DNA from: Phycisphaera sp. TMED9
Lineage (GTDB): Bacteria; Planctomycetota; Phycisphaerae; Phycisphaerales; SM1A02
Assembly (NCBI GenBank): GCA_002167845.2
Contig: NHBO02000052.1
Span: 14,989-67,111, forward strand
Reading direction: 5' to 3'
DNA length: 52,123 nucleotides
Shown here: positions 23,738 to 32,177 of the stretch, in pieces
How the letters are laid out: every line of letters starts with the position of its first letter
Position numbering within the stretch: the first letter of the stretch is position 1
Made by a program: the position numbers and the translations under genes
The notes under the pieces: generated by a model
What the model saw: only the letters and a program-made list of their open reading frames with translations
Told to the model about the DNA's origin: nothing
The model's database searches: none

Positions 23738-24032
23738 GAAATCTTCCAAACGCGATTCGGCCTCTCGCGCCGGCAATCGACGCGACTACTTCCGGGCGAA
23801 TCTCCGGCTCATCGGGGGATTGCTCGCGATCTGGGCCTTCGTCTCGTTCGGTTGTGGAATCCTCCTCGCGCCCTGGCTCAACGGTTGCAATCTCCCGTTC
23901 ACCGAGTATCCCCTCGGGTTCTGGTTTGCGCAGCAGGGATCGATCTACATCTTCGTACTGATCATCCTGGTCTATGTCGTGGCCATGAATCGACTCGATC
24001 GCCGATTCGGCGTCGACGAGGGGAGTGATTGA
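23730..24032 (+). CDS. DUF4212 small membrane subunit of a sodium/solute symporter
   Basis: This 100-residue protein has two membrane helices (about 27-48 and 68-88). It matches the DUF4212 family: [19 protein letters not shown], then [18 protein letters not shown], then the cytoplasmic MNRLDRRFG. Members are always found next to one SSS-family transporter, as here. The start overlaps the isomerase stop and the stop lies one nt from the symporter ATG. GAGGGGAG inside its last codons serves the symporter. It is inferred to be a partner subunit. Confidence 0.92.
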   Translation: MIEKSSKRDSASRAGNRRDYFRANLRLIGGLLAIWAFVSFGCGILLAPWLNGCNLPFTEYPLGFWFAQQGSIYIFVLIILVYVVAMNRLDRRFGVDEGSD

Positions 24033-24033
24033 C

Positions 24034-25875
24034 ATGGACGTCCAGGCCTGGACCTTCGTCATCGTGGGATTGACGTTCGCGCTCTACATCGGGATCGCCA
24101 TCCGATCGCGAGCGGGATCGACCGGCGAGTTCTACGTCGCGGGCAAGGGGGTCTCCCCCCTCGCCAATGGAATGGCGACCGCCGCCGACTGGATGAGCGC
24201 GGCCTCCTTCATCTCGATGGCGGGAATCATCGCCTTCGCGGGGATGGACGGTTCCGTGTATCTGATGGGTTGGACCGGTGGATACGTCCTGCTGGCGCTG
24301 CTGCTCGCGCCGTACCTGCGAAAATTCGGCAAGTTCACGGTCCCCGACTTCATGGGCGATCGATACGCATCGCAGTTTGCGCGGCTGGTCGCGATCATCT
24401 GCGCGATCTTCATCTCTTTCACCTACGTCGCAGGACAGATGCGAGGGGTGGGCGTGGTGTTCAGCCGTTTCCTCGAGGTCGACATCACGCTCGGGGTGAT
24501 CATCGGAATGGGGCTCGTGTTCTTCTACGCGGTGCTCGGCGGGATGAAGGGGATCACCTACACCCAGGTCGCCCAGTACTGCATTCTGATCTTCGCCTAC
24601 ACCGTGCCTGCGGTGTTTCTGGCCTTCATGGTCACGGGGAACCCCGTCCCCCAGACGGCGCTGGGCGGAACGGACTCCGAGGGCCTGGGACTTCTGGCCA
24701 AGCTCAATGGAATGCTGGTCGATCTGGGATTCGACCAATACACCGAGTACACCAAGAATCCGCTCGATGTGGTCTGCATCACGGCCGCACTGATGCTGGG
24801 GACGGCGGGGCTTCCGCACGTCATCATTCGCTTCTACACCGTGAAGACCGTCCGGGGCGCGCGATCCTCGGCGGGATGGGCGTTGCTCTTCATCGCGATC
24901 CTCTACACCACGGCGCCGGCCATCGCGGTGTTCGCACGAACCAATCTCCTGGCCACCGTCCCCAACGTGCCATATGCGGAATCCCCGAGTTGGCTCGGAA
25001 CCTGGGAAGACACCGGTCTGGTCGCGTGGTACGACAAGAACGGTGACGGAGTGATCCAGCACGCACCAGGCGGTGTGTTCGCGTCGTCGCCCCCGAGTGA
25101 CGATCCAGTGCCGACCGGTGCGGTCTATTCCAAGAAGCCCGTCTTCCTGCTCGACGATGCCGGCGAGAGTGTCCGAGGACCGCACGGCGAGCGATCGGTC
25201 AGGAACGTCCCCAACCTCTCGAGCACCAACGAACTGCACGTCGATCGGGACATCATGGTGCTGGCGAATCCGGAGATCTCGGGTCTCCCCGACTGGGTGG
25301 TGGCGCTGGTGGCGGCCGGCGGTCTCGCCGCCGCCTTGTCCACCGCGGCAGGCCTGCTCATGGTCATTTCATCGGCGGTGAGCCACGATCTCTTCAAGCG
25401 GATGATCAGCCCCGGAATCACGGAGAAGGGCGAGCTTCGCCTGGCCAGAATCGCCGCGGCGATCGCCGTGGTCTTCGCCGGCTACCTCGGAGTCAATCCA
25501 CCGGACTACGTCGCCGCGGTGGTCGCGTTCGCGTTCGGTCTGGCGGCGAGCAGTTTCTTCCCCGCCATTCTTCTCGGCATCTTCTGGAAGCGGATGAACG
25601 CCGCGGGGGCGGTGTCGGGCATGCTGGTGGGAATCTCCTTCACCACCGCCTACATCGTCTGGTTCAAGTTCATGCATGTCGAATTGAACTCGCCGCAGAA
25701 CTGGTGGTTCGAGATCTCTCCCGAGGGCATCGGGACGATCGGCATGTTGTTGAACTTCGCCGTCGCCATTCCGGTCGCATTGGCGACCCGGCCACCGTCC
25801 CGGGAAGTGCAGGAACTGGTGGACTCGATTCGAATTCCCGCAGGTGCCGGCGACGCGCACGAACTCTCCGGATGA
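24034..25875 (+). CDS. Sodium:solute symporter (SSS family, DUF4212-associated)
   Basis: A 613-residue inner-membrane secondary transporter with about 13 hydrophobic segments. Typical SSS sequence includes FYVAGKGVSPLANGMATAADWMSAASF near residue 30, MKGITYTQVAQY near 170 and LAAALSTAAGLLMVISSAVSHD near 435. A soluble insert of about 100 residues (310-415) between helices is characteristic of the large DUF4212-linked subfamily. I chose the ATG eight nt after GAGGGGAG; a GTG three codons earlier is possible. Substrate unknown: acetate or another small carboxylate is usual for relatives, but the operon with a sugar-isomerase-like enzyme could point to a sugar acid. Confidence 0.93.
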   Translation: MDVQAWTFVIVGLTFALYIGIAIRSRAGSTGEFYVAGKGVSPLANGMATAADWMSAASFISMAGIIAFAGMDGSVYLMGWTGGYVLLALLLAPYLRKFGKFTVPDFMGDRYASQFARLVAIICAIFISFTYVAGQMRGVGVVFSRFLEVDITLGVIIGMGLVFFYAVLGGMKGITYTQVAQYCILIFAYTVPAVFLAFMVTGNPVPQTALGGTDSEGLGLLAKLNGMLVDLGFDQYTEYTKNPLDVVCITAALMLGTAGLPHVIIRFYTVKTVRGARSSAGWALLFIAILYTTAPAIAVFARTNLLATVPNVPYAESPSWLGTWEDTGLVAWYDKNGDGVIQHAPGGVFASSPPSDDPVPTGAVYSKKPVFLLDDAGESVRGPHGERSVRNVPNLSSTNELHVDRDIMVLANPEISGLPDWVVALVAAGGLAAALSTAAGLLMVISSAVSHDLFKRMISPGITEKGELRLARIAAAIAVVFAGYLGVNPPDYVAAVVAFAFGLAASSFFPAILLGIFWKRMNAAGAVSGMLVGISFTTAYIVWFKFMHVELNSPQNWWFEISPEGIGTIGMLLNFAVAIPVALATRPPSREVQELVDSIRIPAGAGDAHELSG

Positions 25876-25891
25876 TTCGGAGCGCTCCAGG

Positions 25892-26326
25892 TCAGTCTTC
25901 GAGCAGTTCGAAGCCTTCGAACTCGAACGCGGGGGACACCGTGCAACCGACCAGCGTCCACTCGCCCAGGCTTCGTGCGGACTGCCATTCCTTCGGTTGC
26001 ACGATCGCCTGAGGTCGTTCGCCCTGGAGAATGTCCGGCCCCAGTCGGATTGCTCTTTCCACGGTGGGTGGCGACGCGGAGAGGCTCAGTTCCAGCGAGG
26101 CGCCCCCGTAGTGGTGCCAGATCTCCGCCGCATCGACTCGATGCCATCGGCTCGTCACCCCGCCCGGGAGGAGGAAGTAGATCGCGGTTCCGTGGCCACG
26201 TTCTCCCGTGGTGGGGTCGTGTCGCCAGGTCTCCTTGTAGAAGCCGCCTTCAGGATGCGGAGCAAGGCCGAGCCGTTCGATCAGCGCCTCCGCGGATGTG
26301 GATTCAGTCGGATCGGGTGACGTCAT
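25892..26326 (-). CDS. Cupin-like DUF985 protein
   Basis: This 144-residue cytosolic cupin of the DUF985 family contains LIERLGLAPHPEGGFYKETW, GTAIYFLLPGG, SRWHRVDAAEIWHHYGG and GEWTLVGCTVSPAFEFEGFELL, which together cover the whole small-barrel fold. The conserved His residues in WHRVDAAEIWHHY are probable metal ligands. The biochemical role of the family is not firmly known. A TACCGT hexamer seven nt upstream favours this ATG over a GTG three codons earlier. It is convergent with the symporter. Confidence 0.9.
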   Translation of the reverse strand: MTSPDPTESTSAEALIERLGLAPHPEGGFYKETWRHDPTTGERGHGTAIYFLLPGGVTSRWHRVDAAEIWHHYGGASLELSLSASPPTVERAIRLGPDILQGERPQAIVQPKEWQSARSLGEWTLVGCTVSPAFEFEGFELLED

Positions 26327-26333
26327 GGCGTAC

Positions 26334-26339
26334 ACGGTA
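26334..26339 (-). promoter_or_regulatory. -10-like hexamer for the cupin gene
   Basis: TACCGT on the minus strand, 7 nt before the ATG at 26326. Confidence 0.35.
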
Positions 26340-26539
26340 CGCGACGAGCGACGGGAGGGCCGTCCGTCCTCACGGCATGATCGCCCCGCCCCGAGATCTG
26401 AGATCCTCGGGTCGTCACGCTCGTGGTCGATGCGACGCCGGTCGTCCGCGCCGTCGACGCCGGGATGATCCGAGGGCTCTCTCGGGGGATCGGCTCGCCG
26501 GAGACCGCTTCAGGCCGACGAGAAACACCGGGTTCCCGC

Positions 26540-26545
26540 TAGAAT
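26540..26545 (+). promoter_or_regulatory. -10-like hexamer for the threonine-degradation pair
   Basis: TAGAAT ends 6 nt before the ATG of the SDR dehydrogenase, and no Shine-Dalgarno sequence is seen. Confidence 0.45.
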
Positions 26546-26551
26546 CCGGAA

Positions 26552-27685
26552 ATGACCTCCTTCCCCTCTTTGAGCTCGATACGTCGTGGTCCCGACCCGT
26601 CGCACGGTGGTGGGCCGGGTTCGACCCTGGGTGGCGCCCGCCGCGACGCGGCGATCCTCATCACCGGCGCCGGCGGTGAGATGGGACATGGCCTGCTGAA
26701 GTCACTCGACGCGGAACGCCGAGAACGCGCAGGCTCGGGCAGTCCCTTTCCAGCCGTGATCGCCATCGACCTCCGCGAACTGCCCGCCGAGCATCGTGCG
26801 CTCTGTGATGAATCGTTCACGGGCGATGTCTGCGATGAGAAGATGCTCGAGCGGTTGCTGGCCTCGTATCAGATCGGATCGATCTATCACCTGGCTGCGT
26901 TGCTTTCGACCCGCAGCGAGTTCGTGCCGGAGATCGCGCATGGTGTGAACGTCGGAGGAACGCTGAATCTGCTTCGCATCGCGGCGGAGGAGGCGGTGAA
27001 CAACGGACGGCCGGTGCAGTTCTTCTTTCCAAGTTCGATCGCGTCGTACGGCCTGCCGGATCTGGCGGTCAAGACCGCGGCCGGTGAAGTCGAAGAGGAC
27101 CAGTACCTTCAGCCGCACACGATGTACGGTTGCAACAAGGTCACCGGTGAGAACCTTGGAAACTACTACGCCCACCATTATCGAAAGCTGGCATCCGATC
27201 GGATGGAGTTCCCGGTCGATTTTCGATCGATCCGTTTCCCGGGAATCATTTCGGCCGATACGGTTCCGAGTGGGGGAACGAGCGATTACGGGCCGGAGAT
27301 GCTGCATGCCGCCGCTCGAGGTGACGCCTACTCGTGCTTCGTTCGGACCGACGCTCGGATTCCCTTCATGACCATGCCGGAGGCGATCGAGGCGATCCGT
27401 CTTCTGATGGCGGCGCCGAAGAGTGCGCTTTCCCGAACCGTCTACAACGTCCAGTCCTTCAATCCCTCGGCGTCGGAGTTCCTTGACGAGGTCCGGAAGC
27501 ACTTCGCGGATGCGGAGACCGACTTCGAGCCCGATCTCGCGAGGCAGTCGATCATCGACAGCTGGCCCGCCGCATGTGCGGATGGCGCGGCGAGGGAAGA
27601 CTGGGGATGGGCGCCGACCTACGATCTGTCCACGGCCTTCAGCGACTATCTTGTTCCTCGCATACGAACGCGTTACGCCGATTGA
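26552..27685 (+). CDS. NAD-dependent epimerase-type dehydrogenase, probable L-threonine 3-dehydrogenase
   Basis: An extended SDR enzyme of 377 residues. The NAD site is ITGAGGEMGHGL (38-49), the acidic cofactor residue is in AIDLRELP, and the catalytic pair is Tyr192/Lys196 in MYGCNK with Ser in FFPSSIASYG. SRFPGII-type sequence (RSIRFPGIIS) and YNVQSF follow, as in epimerase-like threonine dehydrogenases. The next gene is 2-amino-3-ketobutyrate ligase, which uses this enzyme's product, so threonine to 2-amino-3-ketobutyrate is the likely reaction. The N-terminal 30 residues are low complexity. A UDP-sugar epimerase is the alternative on motif grounds alone. Confidence 0.88.
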   Translation: MTSFPSLSSIRRGPDPSHGGGPGSTLGGARRDAAILITGAGGEMGHGLLKSLDAERRERAGSGSPFPAVIAIDLRELPAEHRALCDESFTGDVCDEKMLERLLASYQIGSIYHLAALLSTRSEFVPEIAHGVNVGGTLNLLRIAAEEAVNNGRPVQFFFPSSIASYGLPDLAVKTAAGEVEEDQYLQPHTMYGCNKVTGENLGNYYAHHYRKLASDRMEFPVDFRSIRFPGIISADTVPSGGTSDYGPEMLHAAARGDAYSCFVRTDARIPFMTMPEAIEAIRLLMAAPKSALSRTVYNVQSFNPSASEFLDEVRKHFADAETDFEPDLARQSIIDSWPAACADGAAREDWGWAPTYDLSTAFSDYLVPRIRTRYAD

Positions 27686-27718
27686 AGGCGCAGCGTTCGA
27701 ATCGGGAATCCACCTTTC

Positions 27719-28957
27719 ATGATCGAGACCAACATGAGCAGCATCGACACCAACGACCCGTTCGCCACCCGCACCCGAGCCGTCCTCTCGGAATTGGAAG
27801 CGGGCGGGCAACTCAAGCAGTTTCAGACCATCGAAGGACCGATGGGGGCGACGGTGCGTCTGCGGGATCACGGTGAGGTCGTCTGCCTCTGCTCGAACAA
27901 CTACCTCGGGCTTGCCAATCATCCCGACGTCGTCGAGTCGGGGATCGAGGGCTTGCGACGATATGGCGCCGGCACGGCCAGCGTCCGGTTCATCTGTGGA
28001 ACCTTCGACTGTCACGAGAAGATCGAACGTCGGATCGCGGATCTGCATGGAGTCGAGGCGTCGTACACCTTCAGCAGCTGCTGGAACGCGAACGAAGCGA
28101 TTTTCGCGACGCTCTGCGAACCCGGAGACATCATCATCTCCGACGAATTGAACCATGCGTCGATCATCGACGGCATCCGACTGGCGTCGGTGATCAAGAA
28201 GGGCGTGCACAAGAAGGTCTTTCGTCACAGTGATCTTGATTCGCTTCGGGAACGACTGGAGGACGCTCAGGCGAATCCCGATGTGACCGGCCAGGCGTGG
28301 GTGGTCACCGACGGCGTCTTCAGCATGGAGGGGGATATCGGCGATCTTCCCGGCCTTCGGAGCCTCTGCGACGAATTCGGGGCCAAACTCGTGGTGGATG
28401 ACAGTCATGGGACCGGAGTCATGGGCCCGACCGGTCGTGGGACCCACGAACACTGGGGCATGCCGGGTGATCGAATCGATCTCTTCACCAGCACCCTGGG
28501 CAAGGCGCTCGGAGGTGGGGCAGGCGGGTACATGGCGGGCTCGAAGGAGATGATCGACCTCATGATCCAGCGAGGCCGCCCGACCCTCTTTTCAAATGCG
28601 CTTCCCGCCACCGTGGCCTGCAGCGCGGACAAGGCGATCGAGACCTTGATGAACGAGCCGGATCGAGTCGCGAAACTCCGCGACAACGTCGCATACGCCC
28701 GTGATGGAATCCGCGACGCTGGATTCGAGGTGCTCGACAGTCCCACCGCCATCCTTCCGATCATCGTGCATGACACCGCGAAGGCCATTGCGATGAGCAA
28801 ACGACTCCTGGAGCTTGGCGTCTTCGTGATCGGGTTCGGATATCCGGTGGTGCCCGAGGGGGAGGCGAGACTGCGTTGCCAGATCTCCGCGGCCCACGAG
28901 AAGACGCACCTCGACAAGTTCCTCCAGCAACTGAAGGTGCTCAAGGCCGAGTTCTGA
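27719..28957 (+). CDS. kbl: 2-amino-3-ketobutyrate CoA ligase (glycine C-acetyltransferase)
   Basis: This PLP enzyme cleaves 2-amino-3-ketobutyrate with CoA to glycine and acetyl-CoA. The 412-residue alpha-oxoamine synthase has all key patterns: LCSNNYLGLANHP, GAGTASVRFICGTFDCHEKI, DELNHASIIDGIRL, VVDDSHGTGVMGPTGRG, and the PLP lysine Lys262 in STLGKALGG. The VRFICGT form is typical of Kbl rather than KbaS/BioF relatives. It follows the dehydrogenase by 33 nt and likely shares its transcript. ATG at 27734 is an alternative start five codons later. Confidence 0.95.
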   Translation: MIETNMSSIDTNDPFATRTRAVLSELEAGGQLKQFQTIEGPMGATVRLRDHGEVVCLCSNNYLGLANHPDVVESGIEGLRRYGAGTASVRFICGTFDCHEKIERRIADLHGVEASYTFSSCWNANEAIFATLCEPGDIIISDELNHASIIDGIRLASVIKKGVHKKVFRHSDLDSLRERLEDAQANPDVTGQAWVVTDGVFSMEGDIGDLPGLRSLCDEFGAKLVVDDSHGTGVMGPTGRGTHEHWGMPGDRIDLFTSTLGKALGGGAGGYMAGSKEMIDLMIQRGRPTLFSNALPATVACSADKAIETLMNEPDRVAKLRDNVAYARDGIRDAGFEVLDSPTAILPIIVHDTAKAIAMSKRLLELGVFVIGFGYPVVPEGEARLRCQISAAHEKTHLDKFLQQLKVLKAEF

Positions 28958-28974
28958 ACCGCAGCTCCACCCGG

Positions 28975-29021
28975 AATGAAATCGCGGCCCCGATCCATCT
29001 GATCGGGGCCGCGATTTCATT
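28975..29021. terminator. Bidirectional terminator between kbl and the PDZ gene
   Basis: A perfect 21-bp inverted repeat (28975-28995 with 29001-29021) closes a 5-nt loop, catct. Both arms begin with A/T-rich bases (aatgaaat / atttcatt), so it can act from either side of these convergent genes. Confidence 0.9.
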
Positions 29022-29038
29022 CAGTTCATCCGGGATGT

Positions 29039-30583
29039 TCAGTCACGGTCACCGCCTTGGCGGCGAGGGCGTTCCGGGGCCTCGCGGCGGTCTTCTTCGG
29101 CCTCTCGCGCTCGTTGCGACCGCTCCTCCGTCTGGCGTCTGCGTTCGGCTCGGCGTTGCCCCTCGTTCATCCGCTCCTGGTCGCGAGGCGTCGCATCGGA
29201 ATTCCGGTCGTCTCCCATCATGCGGCGAAGGGCCTGTTCGAGCCGTTCGACACGCTCGGTGAGCATCCTGTTCTGAGCGGCCAGTCGCTGGTGTCCCTCC
29301 GCGAATTTCTTCAGGGTCTCCTGCAGTTTCTGGCCCGACTCCCCGAGCTTCTGCTGGAGGATCATGCCGCGTTCCTTGAACTGCAGGTCTCGTTCGCGAA
29401 ACCTCATTTCGGTTTCTCGATGGCCGTGGTCCTGCCGTTCCATGATGCGATGGAGTTCCTGCTCGAACCCTGCCGCCATCTCGCCCATGCGAGCATCGAA
29501 CATCTCGGCGAAGTCGTGCATCTGGTGCTCGGCGTCCCGCGCCCAGTGGCTCGCCTCTTCGGACATCTCGTGCATCCAGGCTTCGACCTGGTGTCGCCCC
29601 TCCCGCATCATCTCTTCCATCGCATGTTCGTCACCCCGGTCGTCTTCGTCTCGGAAGTGGAAGACGTTTTCGCGTTCGTCGTGGTGATCGCCGTTCGCCA
29701 TCATCATGACGCGTTCGACCATGGCCTCGATCATCGCCATGCCCGACTCGTCGTCGTCGTTCCATTCCCGATGGATGTCGCGTTCGTCGTGGATGTCGCG
29801 TTCATCGTGGACGTCGCGTTCGTCGTGGTGATCGCCGTTCTGATTCCGGACGTCGTTCACCATCATCATGAGGCGTTCGATCATGGCCTCGATCCCCGCC
29901 ATGCCCGGATCGTCGTCGTCGTTCCATTCTCGATGGATGTCGCGTTCGTCGTGGTGATCGCCGTTCTGATTCCGGGCGTCGTTCATCAGATCCGGATCCC
30001 AGCGGCCGAGCACGATCTCTCCTCTGAAGTTCTGGCCATCACGGAACCCGGTGAGATCGATCGGTTGGCCTGGCCGGGTGCCGGCGACGAGCATCGAGAG
30101 AGTCTCGGTGTCGACGGGTCGGCCGTTGGCCTCGACGATGAGGTCGCCCTCTCGAAGTCCCGCCTCCGCGGCAGGTGTTCCGGGGATCACTCCCTGGACG
30201 AGGACGCCGCGGTCGTTCTCCGCCATCATGACGCCGAGCATGCTGCCAGGCATCTCCGTGGGGTCACCATGAACTTCGCCGAAATGGATCCGTTCCAGTT
30301 CGGTTCCGTCTTCATCCACGATCAGAATGGCACCGTCGATCTCGCGGAGTTGTTCGGCGGGAAGAGGCCGGCCGTTCATCATCACCTGGATATCTTCGCC
30401 GTCGACCGTCACCTCGATCGTCCGCTCGATGCGGGTGTTCGAATCCTGAACGGCGGTCTCCGAGGGGGCCTTTTCGGTTCCAGCGGTGACGCAGGCGGCC
30501 TGCGTGATGGATCCGGCGAAGATCGTCCCGAGGACTCCGGTGCTGATGATGAACGGGCGAATGGTGGAAAATCGGGGATGCAT
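29039..30583 (-). CDS. Exported PDZ-domain protein with Asp/His/Glu-rich repeats and coiled coil
   Basis: This 514-residue protein has a signal-like N-terminus (about 1-30). A PDZ domain spans about 112-195 (SMLGVMMAENDRGVLVQGVI, GTPAAEAGLREGDLIVEANG). No protease domain is present. Residues about 200-310 hold near-duplicate segments: NQNGDHHDERDIHREWNDDD occurs twice with variation, and DERDIH or DERDVH repeats inside. They are rich in His and Asp and might bind metal. The C-terminal 200 residues are a charged coiled coil ending in an Arg-rich tail. GGAG eight nt before the ATG supports the start. Adaptor or scaffold function in the periplasm is inferred. A same-length open frame on the other strand is a shadow. 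Confidence 0.85.
   Translation of the reverse strand: MHPRFSTIRPFIISTGVLGTIFAGSITQAACVTAGTEKAPSETAVQDSNTRIERTIEVTVDGEDIQVMMNGRPLPAEQLREIDGAILIVDEDGTELERIHFGEVHGDPTEMPGSMLGVMMAENDRGVLVQGVIPGTPAAEAGLREGDLIVEANGRPVDTETLSMLVAGTRPGQPIDLTGFRDGQNFRGEIVLGRWDPDLMNDARNQNGDHHDERDIHREWNDDDDPGMAGIEAMIERLMMMVNDVRNQNGDHHDERDVHDERDIHDERDIHREWNDDDESGMAMIEAMVERVMMMANGDHHDERENVFHFRDEDDRGDEHAMEEMMREGRHQVEAWMHEMSEEASHWARDAEHQMHDFAEMFDARMGEMAAGFEQELHRIMERQDHGHRETEMRFRERDLQFKERGMILQQKLGESGQKLQETLKKFAEGHQRLAAQNRMLTERVERLEQALRRMMGDDRNSDATPRDQERMNEGQRRAERRRQTEERSQRAREAEEDRREAPERPRRQGGDRD
29688..29985. repeat. Diverged tandem duplication inside the PDZ gene
   Basis: Segments of roughly 110-150 bp around 29688-29797 and 29834-29985 share long stretches (gatggatgtcgcgttcgtcg, gtcgtcgtcgttccatt, accatggcctcgatc or close variants). 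Between them an 18-bp unit beginning gatgtcgcgttc occurs about three times (29772-29832). The duplication encodes the DERD-rich region. Confidence 0.85.
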
Positions 30584-30731
30584 GGTTGGAACTCCAGTTC
30601 TTGACGTTGGGGACGTGCTGGTCGAGGGGCCCTTGTGGTGGGAGCCGCCATCGATTTCTTGGGACCACGGTCATCGGTCTTTCAGGTTGCCGTCGAGGGC
30701 CGGATTCGGCCTCCGAGCACCTTTCTGAGTT

Positions 30732-31829
30732 TCAGGAGACGCTGATCGTCGGCATCTGGAACTTGCCCTGCATGGATGCCACGGAGATTCTGGCGGCGGT
30801 CTGAGTGACCATCGCATCGAAGGCGACCGCGAGTTCCGGATCGTCCCAGTTGGCGATCGGCGTCCCGCGATCCGAGTTGATTCGAAGATTCTGGGTGATG
30901 GGGATTCCGCCGAGGAAGGGGAGATCCATCGACTGGGCGAGGAGCTCGGCGCCACCGCGTCCGAAGAGGTCGTACTCCTTGCCGTCATCGCTGACGAAGA
31001 AGCTCATGTTCTCGACGATGCCGAGGATCTCGACGCCGAGGCTTTCGAACATCCGCACCGCGCGGCGGGCATCGTCCTGGGCCACTCGCTGCGGTGTGCA
31101 GACGACGACCGCTCCGGTCAGCGGAAGAAGCTGGGCGAGGGTCAGCGGGACGTCGCCGGTGCCGGGCGGCAGGTCGACGATGAGATAATCGAGTTCATCC
31201 CACTCGGTCTGGACCGCAAGCTGCTTGAAGGCGCCGTGCGCCATGGGGCCACGCCAGATCAGCGCCTTGTCGGGTTCGACGAGCTTTCCGATCGACATCG
31301 CTTTGATTCCGTGCACTTCAAATGGAAGCAGCATGGATCCGCGTGCGACGACCTGGACGTCCTCGAGGCCGAGCATCGTGGGAAGCGAGGGTCCGTAGAT
31401 GTCTCCATCGAGCAAACCGACTCGGGCTCCGTGACGGGCAAGTCCGATCGCGAGGTTCGTGGAGATGGTGCTCTTGCCCACGCCGCCTTTGCCCGCGCCC
31501 ACCGCGATGATCTGTCGGACACCGGGAAGAGGGCTCTCGCCTTCCTGAGTCTTCTCGTTCGGTCGCCGGACGTCCGCGGTGAATTCGACTTCGATGGTGT
31601 CGACCGCATGATCCGTCGCCGTCGCCGCATCCTGAACCGCCTGCTCGATGTCATTTCGAATGCGATCCTTCATCGGGCACGCGGGGGTCGTGAGTTCAAC
31701 GGTGATGAGGACCTTCGGGCCTTCGACATCGTGCCGCTTGACCATGCCGAGCGTCACCAGATCCTTCCCGAGATCCGGGTCGCGGACGGTTCGAAGAGCT
31801 TCAAGGACGCGTTCTGAAGTGAGGGGCAT
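30732..31829 (-). CDS. Mrp/ApbC-family P-loop ATPase without CxxC
   Basis: This 365-residue Mrp-type protein resembles Fe-S cluster carrier or assembly ATPases. Residues 1-90 are a MIP18/DUF59 domain (RTVRDPDLGKDLVTLGMV, TTPACPMKD). The ParA-like ATPase has deviant Walker A GAGKGGVGKST near 107-117, LLDGDIYGPSLP and VDLPPGTGDVPLTL. Mrp proteins normally carry CxxC shortly after VENMS to hold the cluster between two subunits. Here the sequence is VENMSFFVSDDGKEYDLFGRGG with no Cys. The cluster-carrier role is therefore doubtful, and the symbol mrp/apbC is used only as a family label. The ATG giving MPLTSERVLEAL starts the DUF59 domain. A TACTCT hexamer lies 12 nt upstream. Confidence 0.9.
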   Translation of the reverse strand: MPLTSERVLEALRTVRDPDLGKDLVTLGMVKRHDVEGPKVLITVELTTPACPMKDRIRNDIEQAVQDAATATDHAVDTIEVEFTADVRRPNEKTQEGESPLPGVRQIIAVGAGKGGVGKSTISTNLAIGLARHGARVGLLDGDIYGPSLPTMLGLEDVQVVARGSMLLPFEVHGIKAMSIGKLVEPDKALIWRGPMAHGAFKQLAVQTEWDELDYLIVDLPPGTGDVPLTLAQLLPLTGAVVVCTPQRVAQDDARRAVRMFESLGVEILGIVENMSFFVSDDGKEYDLFGRGGAELLAQSMDLPFLGGIPITQNLRINSDRGTPIANWDDPELAVAFDAMVTQTAARISVASMQGKFQMPTISVS

Positions 31830-32177
31830 TGATTCGCCTGGAGAGTAGGAGCGGAAAAAGGGGAGGACGACGCTCGCGAGGACGGAGCCTTGAGGTCCAT
31901 GGCGGACAGGGAGGTCCGGGAACCTCGGATCCGCCCCGGTCTGATCGGGAAACTGGCCTCGCTGGGGAGGTCGGCCGATCATGATACTTCCCCGAAGGCG
32001 GTATTCCCATGGTTTCGAGGGGATCTTCTGTTCGGTGCAACCTGCCCGAAGGCAGGCCGTTCTTCCTTTCGGGGCTGCAGATCGGCACCCATCCTTGGTT
32101 TCGGGGGCTCTTCGGGTGTCCGCCGCCGCCGATCCGGGCAATTCATCGTTCTCAAGAACCTTCAGGACTCCACGCAC
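31830..32177. other. Divergent intergenic region with partly repeated sequence
   Basis: It separates the minus-strand Mrp gene from a plus-strand secreted protein gene and should hold both promoters. Two loosely similar blocks occur: cccgaaggc near 31992 and 32047, each followed by a tggtttcg-ggg-tcttc type sequence near 32010 and 32097. A short hairpin cctgcccgaaggcagg lies near 32041. I cannot match this to a known RNA family. Confidence 0.4.

Noticed and set aside
26336-26551. Possible glycine riboswitch before the threonine-degradation pair
   Set aside because: I looked for the glycine aptamer elements and did not find them in order.
26702-28453. 583-codon minus frame across the threonine-degradation pair
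   Set aside because: It spans two real plus-strand genes and their gap, with no motifs.
29057-30604. 515-codon open frame opposite the PDZ gene, hydrophobic and Val/His-rich
   Set aside because: Its length equals the real gene and its repeats mirror the DERD repeats. The minus frame has a signal peptide, PDZ domain and ribosome site.
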